64,000 nucleotides of DNA from Phallusia mammillata (Eukaryota > Chordata > Ascidiacea > Phlebobranchia > Ascidiidae), in NCBI GenBank assembly GCA_003260075.1, contig QLIY01000077.1, positions 1 through 64,000 of the forward strand, read 5' to 3'. The notes beneath the pieces were generated by a model. The model was not told the origin of the DNA, ran no database searches, and was given only the letters and a program-made list of their open reading frames with translations. This document shows positions 31,805 through 45,000 of the stretch, piece by piece (positions within the stretch are counted from its first letter, which is position 1; each line of letters opens with the position of its first letter). The position numbers and the translations under genes were made by a program.

Positions 31805-34800
31805 TAGAACGAGGAAGACAAATGCAACGCCGAAGACGCGAGAATTCATCATTGATTTCAAGCAGACGTTTCTTGATGATGATGCCATTGTTGATTGCAA
31901 CGTTTGTTCAGACTTTGTAAAACAGTATTTTAAAAGAATATCAATGCTGAATTTAATTAATACCAAAGTTTAAACATTTGTACATAATGCATAAACATAA
32001 TAGCCTATATTTTATCCTAATAAAACTGTTCAGGCTATGTTCAGCTTGAAATTCTTCTGCGATATAAATCTTTTGGCTCATACAGTTCCGCAGCTGCGGT
32101 GTTCTGCGCTTCTACCCTTCAGGCCGAGCAAGCGTCGCTTATATACGCCAGGCGCAGTTTTTCACTCGCCGCGGTCAAACGCGCGGAAGTTCGACATTAT
32201 TTCCAGACTTTGCTCGGGGTTTCGATCAGTTACTGAGGCGAGAAGCTCAGTCATTATTATCGAGCTTCGAGCTTCCGTCAACCAGTTGAGTCAGCATCAC
32301 TTTCAGCGACCCTGAGGGCAGGATTGATCCTGTGGTTAGGAGCTTTTTGCCGTGATAATACGGACAAGGTCGTTACAGATCGCGACCGATATAAATAAAT
32401 CGAAATCACAGGTTAGCCGTCCAGCTAACATCGCTATATGCGGACGTCCAAACGCTATTAATCGGGTGATTAAACATCGCTACAACGGCGACGAAGGACG
32501 AACGGCTGCAGTGTCGCGTGCTGCCAGATTATTTCGGGTAATTGAGCTTCCAAAACTCGCGACAAAACCGCGCCGTGGTCGCCTTCCCTGCAAGATCAAG
32601 GGACGTTAACTTCCCTTGGTATTTGAGGGCGCAATTCTGTCTGAAATTAATTTCGATTTTGACACGTGGCCTTTTGCTTGTTGTTTCCAAACTGATGCCG
32701 ATTTCTGAGTAATTTTCGTTCCTACGATGTAATTGCAACGTCTGTGTAATGCGGCATGCCGAAACGACGTTTTTACGATTTAAATGGCAACGTTCTGTAA
32801 TTAGTATTGATGACGCATTACCACAACAAAGCATTTTTGCGGCCTCGAAACCAAAATTTTGCGGAATAAAAATGCCTTTCCTAATGTAACAAGCAACGCA
32901 TGCCTCGACTAAATAATCATTATCTTTAAACATTTGTAACTGCTTTTGACGAAATCGGAGAACGTAGCTGTCGTATCATCGCTCTATGGCTGAACAATCA
33001 CCACCTCGCCACAACATGCTACATCTCGAAAGCGCATGGGACATCACATGCACATGTAGTACTAGTGATCTGCATTGCTATGTTGTCACGTCCACACTAT
33101 GAAAAACTCGTCAAACACATCGTCTTATAAACACCTTTACGCATTCAGGCATGCTCTGACGTCACACTTACATCACGCGTTTCTCGCCGAACCGTTGCCC
33201 ATTGGTTGCAGCACGAGGGTGTGTAGTAGGCGTGGTTAGTGGTTCTTTTCTACGAAGGGCGTATTGACTGGAAAAGGTGGCGTGGCGCGAAGAGGGCCTG
33301 TGGAAATGTTTGATTGAAAGCTCTCGGTTTCAAAGAGGCCTGAAGAGAAACTCGCTTACGCTTTAATCTCTCTTCGCGACCTTTTCAAACAAAACGGTTT
33401 TTCTGAGCGTAGTATGTGCGAAGCAGTCAATGACCCTCCTCCCATTATGTACACAATAGTGCGCGTGAATTCCTTTCCGCTTCCGTCACCACTTAACACA
33501 TGACACTCGCGCGATGCTGTAACATTCTTGATTAAAAGATAAGCAAACAAAGATGTTTCTACCAAAAAAACTATAAGTGTTAACAGCGTAAGTTTATGAG
33601 TAATAAATGTATTGTTTGGTCACGTAAAATGCTGATATACAGGTGTTAGTGTGCAATTGTGCAACTTTCAACGAACAAAATAAGCCCAATTCAACTTGAG
33701 GTGTTTAGCCACATACCGTTAATTTTCTCAAGAGATTAAACAACATTGCCATCTTTTATTTTATTACGGCTTGTGTTTTGTAACCTCTCAAAAAAATTCA
33801 TAATATTCACACGACAAGCTGTGTAGGCGTTAGTGAGCAATTATGTTTTCTTTCAGCAAGCAAAAAGGTCTTTTTTCCCTTGGGTGTCACGTGAATCTTA
33901 CATAAGATTGGACTTAATATTTACCTACCACATTGCCTTGTACATCACAAGCGCTTAGTTTATTTGCATTACGTCTTGTCGTATATTTACCTCAACGTGC
34001 CTGCGGAACCTGTAGTAACCGTTAGTTTCTTTCGCCCTCGTTAGACGTAAAAGAGTAACTCGATCGTCCGCTAATAGGATGTGGATCGGGACGCGGGGGA
34101 TGTGGCTGCCGGCGTCTGTCAAAGTTATTTCCGCGTTAACGTGTTGTCAAAACTCGAACCGGGAATATTGCGGCGCAACTCGTGGAGAAAAATTGACAGG
34201 GCTTATCAGAAATGTAATTAAACCCATCCTGTGGCACATTGTTTTAAAGTTGACTCTGTTTACTGTAAGCTTTGTCAGAGGTACACGATTTTCAAACGGT
34301 GTCCGGTATAGTATCATCGCATGCTGATTGCCTTGCCGTAATTTTTCATGTGGTAACATCATTGTGTATTTTTGTGTACAGGTATTTCCGCTGATAACAA
34401 TGCAGGTATTTTTCATGCAGTAATATCATCGTGCATTTTTGCGCCAGACAGATTTCCGCGGCACATTATCGTACCGGGGGTTACATCAAGGGGTTGGTTG
34501 AGGTACATTGCGATACCATTACAACGCTGCTTTAAAAATGTACGAGATAACCCTATAAAATTGCACAGAAATCTTACACAAAGAAGCGGATTTCCTGGCG
34601 AGCTTCGTGCAGTCACCCATGTCTGCTTTTAACGTCAAGCACAAAACAATTCAAATGCTATCAGCAAAGAGGGTCTTTTCAGACGTTATAAAGGTCGATC
34701 AGAAACGAAACATTACCTTAGATCCGTTTTAAATGTCACCCAAAGCCCTAAAGAAGCGCCAGTGATTCATTAAACCGCGATTTAGATCAAACTTTCAAAT

Positions 34801-36087
34801 TCATCCTGTTTAACTTAACTTATCGGCGTTAACTTTTGAAATTCTCGCCAGTGACGTACGTCAGTCCAGTGGTGTCAATCCTCAGGCCGTGGGAAACCAT
34901 GAACTGTAGGTGGTCGATAAACTGATAAAACGATTGCAGCTGCAATTATCAATCAATTTCATGTCGTCCCGAGTCGTTTGTTTATCCTTCGGCCGGGTTT
35001 AAAAATCCAAATCGCCGCGATGTGGCCTCTGGCTTTGCGGCCGTTCGATCGTCTTCTACCCGCGCACTTGTAATTACTCGCATTGTGTCTTCGTTAATTT
35101 GATCTAATGGTAAGTGTACGAAGCCGTAACCCTTGGTTGAAACGCACGAACGGTTCACTGAGGCCTTCACCTTGGCCGTGACCCTGAAGTAAACACTCGC
35201 CAATTGTGTCAGCGCATTAATTCTCTTCTCAGGGCGCCGGAAAACCATTGAAACGTATTGTGAACACAAGCTGCGGGCTGTGATTAGGCGGCAATTGAAA
35301 CCACAGAGTTGAATCAATGTCATTTTTACGCACAGATTACTGCATTGTGTGCACAAGAAAAACCGTAAACCTCCAGGAATGCTCCACTATCAGACACGGA
35401 GCTATTACTCGATGAAGGTGCCTCGCTTCGCGTCAATTCTGACCATCAATCGGAATGCATCGAAGCAAGGCTGCGGTCTGTAATTTGAAACGAAGGTTGG
35501 TGGGTACGGGCAAAACGTGGCCTTCGCGCTATTGATAAAAGCCCAAACCGACCAGAGAGTTAACAATAGATGCGTTTGTTGTTGTACGGCTTGACACTGA
35601 TGGATCGGTTGTTTACAGGAGAAAATTAGGGGTTAGGATAAAGACCCATTTCTCTGCGTAAACAAACGCATTTCAGCATTCTCCTTATCTGTCAAACTGC
35701 CAGCGCATGCACTGTAGATCACGAACGCTTTGTACATGTTCTAGTAACGGCACTTAAACAAATATGAGTCACCTTAACAGTTGACGTGCATGCGCCTATG
35801 GGGCACCTGCTTCGCGAGGTATCGAACTTCACATGCGACCGCCGCCGGCTTTTGAGGCCTCGAAACGTTGCCGATTTACGCAAAACTTCTTGACACTCTG
35901 TCACTACCGGATGTCATAGAAAAAGAGGTGATGCAATTAAGAGTCATTCGCTCTCCTATCGACTTGGGAGGGCCTTGCGTAGTTAGTGGCTCTTTATTAT
36001 TGTAATTCTTGGCCCCCTCGAAGTGTCCTGGAGAGCACTTAACGTTTACTTTACCGATACGAGGGGGATTTTGTTAAAGAGAAAATT
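31805..36087. other. Intergenic stretch with several CpG-rich patches
   Basis: Around 32040-32620, 33000-33500, 34000-34600 and 34980-35900 the DNA is richer in GC and CpG than its surroundings and has frames of 60-134 codons on either strand, none recognised. A TGACGTCA site is at 33157. These patches could include exons or promoters of fast-evolving genes that cannot be identified by eye. Confidence 0.35.
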
Positions 36088-36231
36088 TTAGCGAGATCCG
36101 TTGATCCGATCATCGAACATTTTTTGTTAAAAGCAGATTTGACTGGATTTGACGCCCCCCCCCCTTAGCGAGATCCGTTGATCCGATCATCGAACATTTT
36201 TTGTTAAAAGCATATTTGACTGGATTTGACC
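36088..36231. repeat. 66-bp near-identical pair joined by C10
   Basis: Copy A 36088-36154 and copy B 36165-36231 flank ten C (36155-36164); one base differs (cagattt/catattt). Confidence 0.8.
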
Positions 36232-36286
36232 GAACACAATAGAAAAAATTCCACTACACTACACCAGTAAAAGCACCAAACAATGA

Positions 36287-36523
36287 CTAGAGTAAAATCT
36301 GGAATCGATTATTTTGATGACGGGGTGAACAATGCCACATATGTATCGCTATCTCCTGAACTACATCTCCACTTGTAGATAAAAAATCTCCGGTATTCTT
36401 TACGGTTGAGTATTTAGCGAATGTTTTTTGGTATGTGACAATCAAAACAACCAAGATTAAAAACATCAGTAAAGATGATAAATATACATTCATACTGGGA
36501 TCAGTCCCGAAGCGTTCACGCAT
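36287..36523 (-). CDS. Possible small single-pass membrane protein (unsupported frame)
   Basis: A 78-codon frame from the ATG at 36523 encodes MRERFGTDPSMN, a clear hydrophobic segment YLSSLLMFLILVVLIVTY, then a polar tail. The frame also stays open upstream of the ATG to a possible acceptor (cttcatag), so it could be an exon of a longer gene. No family is recognised. In AT-rich DNA, hydrophobic chance frames are common, so this is only a candidate. Confidence 0.2.
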   Translation of the reverse strand: MRERFGTDPSMNVYLSSLLMFLILVVLIVTYQKTFAKYSTVKNTGDFLSTSGDVVQEIAIHMWHCSPRHQNNRFQILL

Positions 36524-36696
36524 ACCAGCGATCACAGCGTACTATGAAGATCAAAACATATTTGTTTTAGTACGGAAACAAAAGTTCACTTTCCTGCAAC
36601 TATTTCTTTAATTTCTTACACATAGGACAGTTAATCTTCGACAAATCACAGTTGTATTGATTTCTATTGTCGGTACATCCACGACCTTACAATGTT

Positions 36697-37039
36697 GATC
36701 CCAGTTGAACTTTTGCTGTGATGGAAAAAGGAAGTAACAGAATTCGTATCTAACTCAGAGTTAGTCACTTGCTGAAAAAATCGGTAAAGTTTTCAAGAGA
36801 CAAATGTCATTGAAATGGCAGTGACTAACCTACTACGCAGGTCACAGTCAATAAAACTATAACCCCCCCCCCCCGATCCCAGTTGAACTTTTGCTGTGAT
36901 GGAAAAAGGAAGTAACAGAATTTGTATCTAACTCAAAGTTAGTCACTTGCTGTAAAAATCGGTAAAGTTTTCAAGCAACAAATGTCATTGAAATGGCAGT
37001 GACTAACCTACAACAGGCCACAGTCAATAAAACTATAAC
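36697..37039. repeat. 165-bp near-identical pair joined by a 12-C run
   Basis: Copy A 36697-36862 and copy B 36875-37039 flank 36863-36874, with several SNPs and small indels. Confidence 0.8.
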
Positions 37040-38072
37040 AGTTTCTCAATTAATCCAACGAAAAGCAATCTACAATATTTTAAGGCTTTAAAAACAAAAC
37101 AATGTGTGTTGTTTTGTGTATATTTCAATGCAAAGTATACTGTGGCTATGCGGGTGGTATTTGTTTTACGTGTAAACGCTTAAAATTTGTATTTGGCTAT
37201 TGAATCAACCAATATTTTGAGTAAACGAAGTCTAACAATTTAAAACTATAAAATGTTGAAATATTGAATACAGAATTACAGACCAACTTCCATAATAAAG
37301 TCAATTCACATTTGGTGTAAAAAATTAAGTTCTTTTCTCCAGTCAACGAAATTTGAAACCAAGCATTTTTGCAAAACAGAAAACAAATTTTTTGGTCAAT
37401 TGTGTTATTGTAACCAAACGTGCCTTCACACCCACGCGCAAGTCGCACCGCGAGCCGCAATGCAGTGCTGAGTGCAGCGATTCTCACTAAAACCAATACG
37501 AGTTTCGGTATTACATGCGCTCACAGACGCGTGCAAATCTTTCATTTGACGTATCTTGTGGACTAACGTCGTCGGAACATGGCTAGAGCAGCGTCTAACC
37601 ACCGTCTTGGCGTCAAGTTCAAACCGAAGAGCAAGTTCTTGAACTGATTGCCACCACATTCGCGTCTGTCATGCGAATTTGCTATAGTTCGTATAAGAGA
37701 CATGGATTTTTCAGGATTAAGTTTACGTGCTGTCTAAGCTTCAAGCTGACAACATGAGAATTTTCATAACACATCGCGTTTCTTACAATTGCAATATCAC
37801 GGATCAAAAAGGTGCAAAAAAGCATTTACAAATAACAATATGTTTGGTTAGGCCTGAGATTTGAACCAACGTCAGTTATGAATTAAATTTGTATAACAGT
37901 ACCATTGACAGTTTTGTAACGTCAAACGTTGTATTGTTGACATTTCCACCAAATGTGCAAGCTTGTTGCGACTGGTTTAACACAAAGTTCAGTTTGTCGT
38001 ACTGCGTCTAACTTGATTTATATCGCACAAAATATATAAATGTAAAAAATGTAAACAGAAATGTAAACAGAA
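37040..38072. other. Intergenic AT-rich stretch
   Basis: No recognised exon or element. Near 37850-37870 a reversed, weak B-box-like word (gagatttgaacc) occurs without a matching A box. Confidence 0.35.
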
Positions 38073-38337
38073 AATCCTAGGTAATCTAGTTTTGAACATG
38101 ATTGTGAAAACTTTTCCTTGTGTACTTGGACGTGTTTAATAGCGTCACACTTTTGTGGAGCAAATAGTGTTTTGAAAGAAATGACCGCCTTCGTAGCGTT
38201 GAAGCAAATTCCCCCCCCCCAATCCTAGGTAATCTAGTTTTGAACATGATTGTGAAAACTTTTCCTTGAGTACTTGGACGTGTTTAATAGCGTCACGCTA
38301 TTGTGGAGCAAATAGTGTTTTGAAAGAAATGACCGCT
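38073..38337. repeat. 117-bp near-identical pair joined by C10
   Basis: Copy A 38073-38210 and copy B 38221-38337 flank ten C (38211-38220), with a few SNPs. Confidence 0.8.
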
Positions 38338-41300
38338 GACGAATTTAATTAATAAATCGAACAGTATTTCAAGTTTTTTGATTTTACAAATTGACTTTAA
38401 AGTGCCCATCTTGTGCATGGTTTCATTTCTGTTGACAGATTCAAGTTTAATTTCGAAGGAGTCCAAACTGCTCTCTAGGAAGGAAGAGCTTCTTCTCAGA
38501 CACTTTCCTTTTCTGTGAAATTGTTTCCCGGTGTCACGTATTCACTACTTTTGCATGGAACACACCTTGCCTCAATTAAACACAAAATGGCCATTAAAAT
38601 TCAAAGGCAGTTAGCACTAAGAACAATGGCGGTCCGAAAATCGGCCAAATTCCTCTGCGATTTTCTACTTAAAGACTTGCCCCGCTATGAAGTGAGATGA
38701 CGGAATGGCCGGAATGTGGATTTGCATTGAATCTATTCATAAGCTTCAAAATTGACCCTTCGTGCTGAAATGAGGTCATAATTGCCGTGTTTAGACGTAA
38801 TACAACAAAACCCGTTAAACTGGTTTATTTCGTCATGTCGTTTTTACCAGCTTTCACCCAAGCCATTATGTAATCCTATAATGAGTGTCAGAGCAAGTTT
38901 AAACCAACAGTTTGGAGTACGTTGGAGGCATATATGGTCAAAAATGAAATAAAAATTATGGAAAAACTAAAGCAAATTGCCTTGTTTTAATTGAACTGCA
39001 AAATTACCCGAAAAATCTGTCGACTATTCGTTTTTAATTGTTTTATTGAAATAATTGGCAGATCTAGACAAACAATTCTTGATATTGAATGCGTTTAATG
39101 TCAGAAATAAATGATTCAACCCCCACCATTTTGTTGATAAGACATGCAACACTACATACAGCAACAAAAATAGTTCATGATCCAACAAATGTAACTAATA
39201 AATGGTAACAATTTAATGAGTTTTAGATTAACTTGTCATATTTTTTGTAAATTTTGATCATTTTTTTGTGTGTAAAAACTTGATATTCACAAGAAGAGTC
39301 TTTTAAAATACATATTTTACCAGAAAGTCGTGACCCACTAATACGCAATGCTCTTGAAAACAAGTCAATTGCTTGCACTTATTAGCCAGCATTAAGTTAT
39401 TCGACACAATAACTGTTCAACTGTCATTACATCAGCACAAAATTGCCTCCGAGTCAAGCACATAGCACTGGTGGCCTTTCGAGTCGTGCAGGAAGGCCTA
39501 TAGACAAGCCCACACAGATCTTCACGATTTAGTTTGACATTTTCGAAACTGCGCCCCCGCCGTACCAGCGCTCGCGCTTAATGCCACGGGAAGAAGGCGT
39601 CCAATTAAGACCAGGGTTTTAATCTTGAAAGTCCGGTAAATTAAAAACGCACTTTCGGTGGATGACCTGGATTAAGGCCTGGCATTCAAGTGTTTCATGG
39701 GGTCACGCGGACTGTCGTGTGTCAGGTGTGGTCCCTGAGCAAGTTGCTGGTGCACTTGCATCAAGTGAACTGACGAGCCTTTTTGAACTTTGCGTGCGGT
39801 GGGATAAATTAAATTGCACTATTGAGTTTTTCCTCAACTCAAATTCAGAAAGACATAGGTCATCCATTGTTTTTGCGTTATCGCTGAAAAAATTATCGTC
39901 GGTACCTTATTCAAATGGAATTTTTAAAAGTTCGATAATTACAGGTATTACTTACAACTACATATCAGAACACCACACCAGGTAGTTTAATTGATAACAA
40001 GTTTATCAATAATATTCGTACAACCCATAACAATTTTATGAATGCAGAGTAAGTCTCGAAATGTGCATATTTTTGAAAGTTTTGCATTGATGAAGTTTCA
40101 TTTTGCTTCCGTATAAAGTAATTGTGCATTCAAGCTGAAGTGTTTTTTTTTCTAGATTGTAATTTAAGACGCGAAATTTATGGATGGAAATACTAAATTT
40201 AGGTTTAATGTTGCATAAAATTCTCACGTTTTAACGTTGCTTAAAGTATAAGTTAAAGTATAAGCGTATCGATCTTGGAGCTATGCAAAGTGAAACCTGG
40301 GCGTCCTATTTATCGCAAGTTACCAAGAAAGTTCTGTTCATCATCCACTGATTAAGCCCAGGCTTTCGAACGTATGAGTGATTAGTGAAACTAAAGGTTG
40401 CCTGTATTCAATTGCAAGTTTCGTACCGCAAAGTGCCGCATAACGACCAGTACGCAAAATTGGGTAAATATCCGGCATTCAGTTCTCGGTATTATGTTGC
40501 CAGTAGCCAGTAATGATTTTAAACCTGCTAACCCGCCACAAATGAGTTCTAGTTCTTGCGCACCCACACCCATGTTTTTAAGTCTCCCACAAGCAGTAAT
40601 TGCATGTTACTGTGTATGTTTCTCGCGTGCACCTGCGCAAAACGAAAGAAATTTCTCCTTTTGCGGTCGGAAAGCACCAAAGATGACTCAGCGTTTCTGT
40701 TGTCACAACAACCGCAGTGCGCCTGTGACTCGGCAATTCCGATTGATCTCATTCCACCAGGCGACTTTGGGCAGCGAGTGAATCACTCTGGCTTCCGAAA
40801 AGCACGCAGCCCGATAATCTTCTGATTTGTTACACTTTGTCGCTTCGCATCACTGGTTATGACGTGACCGGAGGTAATCGTAGTAATTTGAATCGTAGTA
40901 AATGTATTTGATTTTTTGCGCATGACGTGTAAAATCGACGACGTGCATCTGGAATGGTTCCTCAGGGTTCTAAGTGACGTCACAATGCCCTTTGATTACT
41001 CGAGTGAAACAGTAACAGTTGAAACGCGTTCAAAAGTCTCAAGTCGCTCACCAAAACATCAAATGGCAAATCTAAATCGTTCGCAGGCATGGGACAAATG
41101 AAAAATGTGCAATTTAACAGAAGTAACAGATTAAAGAACCGAAACAAATGCAATTCAACCTGGACAAAAAGAAACCATTTCCTCTCGTGCAAACGCTAAT
41201 ATCCATGACTTAGCGACAATATTTAAAGCACGGTTGTACATCCTGTTGCAGGATTTCCGATTTTTCCCAGCTTAGCCGTCAAGCGCGCTCTCGTATTACA

Positions 41301-41910
41301 CTGGATCATTGGATCATACCAAGTCAAGCCAAACCGCAAGCAAATCCTTTCTCCTTACGTTAAATCTGTTGTACACAACAACGTGATAATCAATCTGCAT
41401 GTAGTAGGAGCTACGAACGTGCTCCACTGCATGTAAGGTCACGGTCAACGGTTAGTATGGCAACAAGCATGTCGGACTTTGTGTACAACGTTGAAGATTT
41501 TATCTGACGTGAAGACAGATTTTTTTACACAGTAGACAAATTTGCGCACTCAAATTTCCAAATATGTCTTCATAGAAGAACCTGTTTGCGATGGAAAAAA
41601 AGTACAAGTGTCTGGGGAGTTTTACCAACCAAGTTGCTTAAAATTATTTACAAATACTTTTCTCTTGAACAAAGTTTTAGCCGCAAGGTACCAGGACTTC
41701 CACACTATAAATCTTGTTGGACTAAATTGCAATGACTTGCAAAAAAATTGCTTCGTCACAAAACAATACGATCTTATGACGTAAAACAATCACACAATGA
41801 CGTTGTCAAAATCGAACAATCGTAACAAGCTCAAATAGGATTTTACAGGTGTTGGAACACATGTTGCTAAAACTAAGGCAGAAATAAAAGTTGAGAAGCA
41901 CTGTGGTCTT
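38338..41910. other. Intergenic AT-rich stretch
   Basis: No recognised exon. A TGACGTCA site is at 40975 within 'agtgacgtcacaatgccctt', resembling the words at 24425 and 5767. Frames at 39662-39985 and 40398-40825 resemble nothing known. Confidence 0.35.
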
Positions 41911-42095
41911 TGAATTTTGCATTTTTTACGTTTTGTAGCAGAAAATATTTGGCCTTTAATTTTGGTATTGTTATTCAATAATAAAAGATGACAAAGTGGC
42001 CCCCCCCCCTGAATTTTGCATTTTTTACGTTTTGTAGCAGAAAATATTTGGCCTTTAGATTTGGTATTGTTATTCAATAATAAAAGATGCCAAAG
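41911..42095. repeat. 87-bp near-identical pair joined by C10
   Basis: Copy A 41911-41999 and copy B 42010-42095 flank ten C (42000-42009). Confidence 0.8.
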
Positions 42096-45000
42096 TCCGG
42101 ATCAACTAACCTAACCACTCCTTATTTGGCAAGAGTTCCTCAGACTAAATATAAATGTCGCCGTTTTGTGTGCAATGGAAACCTAAAATCGTAGACACGA
42201 ATTGTTTGCTTACATAAGCTCGAGATCAAATCGAATTTAAAATTAAAAAGCCGCCTTGCGTTAACATAATCCCAGTGACACGACGGCTTAATAGGCATCT
42301 GGCACAGCAGGTGGTAGCTGGTATCCCAGCAGAATATGACACACAAGTGACGATCATGTACGCACGTAAATACATCGCGTGGTCAGATTTCGATCGATAA
42401 CAAACTTGTGGGCGGTTCTGTTGGCTCGAGGGGTTAACTGATGTCATTCCAGGGTAACTTGCGGTCGGGTTTAATCCTGATGCAACACGTGGTGATTGGA
42501 TTAAAGGAAAACTGCAAAGATTTAATACATTTAAAGGAAAACCCGATTGAACGTAAAAATCGTACGAAGTGACATTATTTTGCGGCTACCCCATTTGCAA
42601 TAAAACATGTATGATACACGTACAATTGATGTGGTTTGAAATGTATGACTTTAAATGTCAATTTTAACTCTCAGTATAAGACAACTGTCAATGACCTTGT
42701 TTAGACAAGACATGTCAATGAGATTGCACAACTTGATCAAAAATATTTTAAATTGTAAACTTTATTTACGACAGAGAATAAAAATTGGACTAGACACTAG
42801 AGTAAAAAAAAGAAACTTATAAGCAAAACATTGATCATGAAAACAAAGTTAAATCTCGTTTTTAAACCGTTTGACGTTACCAACGACCAACTACAGCACG
42901 CTCGTTAGGAGCGGTGTTTTTCTATGACAGCTTGCTCTCAGCAACACAAACATCATGGTGTCACGAACGGGTATTCCCCTAAAGGTGACCAACAGTTTAT
43001 TGTCTTTGCTGACAAGGTGATGTGGTAACATTGAAGTGCTAGAGCGTGGCGCAGAACGAAACGACCCTATGCTAACCTACATACCTCGCCCTATATCGTC
43101 ACACTCCTTCTAATAATCATTCTCAATGGTTTTTGACTTGACTTTGTGCTAGGTGCCGAGTGGTCCGAAATCAGCGAGCTCAGTTCGATGAACCCACATC
43201 GCACTTTTAATTTCAATCTACTAATTGGATTCCATGTCTATTATTACAATGTTATTGTGTGCAAAATGCCTAGTTGACGCACTCCGCCACCATGACACGG
43301 TTTGAGAAGCGGAAATTAACAAACTGCGCCCTGGACTGCTTTTGACATCCTAATTGGTTGGCCTTGTACGTAGTTGATAACATGTGCTATCTTTTTAGGA
43401 AATGGATTTGTGTTATGTGACCACGTTTCACACCAAAAACAAGGTCAATCAGGTCAAAAACGCCAATCCAACGATTTACAGTTTCACTCTTGACAATCGC
43501 AAGTCACCGCGCTTTTTGAAATACGTTTCCAAATGAACTTTCAAAGTTTTTTAGTTGAACTTATGTGTCCCGAATTCAATACACAGATTACAAGAAATTT
43601 GTTACACATCTTTGAGAAATATAAATTTCAAATATTTCTCATCTGAAGCGATGCGTGTGGCATCGTATTTAACGCCTGACACGCTCTTTAAATGCAATTG
43701 GAAACATGTTTGTATGCTGGACCACACACACTGGCATATTGGCATGTACGAAAGTCCGATTTTTTTGCATTCAAAAGCAGACAAAGGAACCATAAGAACC
43801 GAATTTTGTAATATTTTAAACCAAACAATTTGATCACTTTTGCAAACGTTGAAAATAAAACAATCGCGAATCCTAGGTGCAAAAATTGAACACATCTCAA
43901 GATGTGATTCGAAAACTCATTTGTGCAACTTAGGCGCAAACAAACGGAATTTTTTTTCTTGACCATTCGTTCTATGGTTAAAAGCCAAGTAAGCAAAACG
44001 ACAAGTGACGATTATTCAAGCGTTTTGCGCATGCGTGTGCAATATTGACGTTCTGGTCGGTTGAGTTCGGTCGATTCATCTCCAAGGGTATCTTCTGTGA
44101 CGTCATAAAGGGATAGGGTCGAGTCGCGCTGTGCGTCATTACACAATTGGTTCCTGCCGCTTCCAGCAGCACTTGTTTGTAAAAGGGATTACGACGTCTT
44201 CAAGGGTCGCGCGACTTGCATCCAATTAACGCTTTTGCAGGGTGGGTGGTTTGAATCGCAAGTTGTGACGTAAATCACTGGGGGCAACGACCTTCAAGTC
44301 AAGGTCATGGACAAATCACAACAAGTTAAATATGTAAATTTCAATTACATGCGTTTTTCGAAAAGTTATGTATCAACAACAAAAATCAGTGTAAAATTCT
44401 AAAAACCTCGACAATTGAGAAAATCACAATCTACCGGCGTAGCAATTTGCTTGCTATTAGCAATCAGTAAAACGAAGTTTTATTACAAGTCCAAAAATCG
44501 GAAGTCGTGGACGATTTCAACAACCAGTTTAACTTTAAACGCGTTTGCTCGCACGTGTAAATTAGGTTCAATAAAATTGCGGTTGTTACATAACCCTGCT
44601 AAGGTAATAATTTGTGGTAAACAAGGTAGCAGCTACTGGATTTAAACCTAGCATCTGTACTCATCATCTCACGTAGCGGTCACAAACACGCTGCAATTAA
44701 ACCCTATCCATATGTAAATTTTCGGCCACTAAATAGCGCAACGGTGGCGACGATATGAAAAGGGCGCCAAGCGAACAGAGTAATTAGTGTTGAATCGACG
44801 CCAAAGATAAGTAAGCACCTGGTGATATTCAGCAATTACAACTTGTTCTGAAACTTTTTAACCGGTAGCCACAAACCGTATACACCACAAACCGTCGTTT
44901 AATCGCACTAAAATGGACAGATTCTACGAATTAATATTTTCAGGTTGACGCCCATTCGTTCACGTATGGAAAGCCCTAACTAAACGCCTTAATTCATGCG

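Noticed and set aside
34982..35356. 124-codon minus-strand frame
   Set aside because: No recognisable domain and GC-rich composition; no believable splice or start context.
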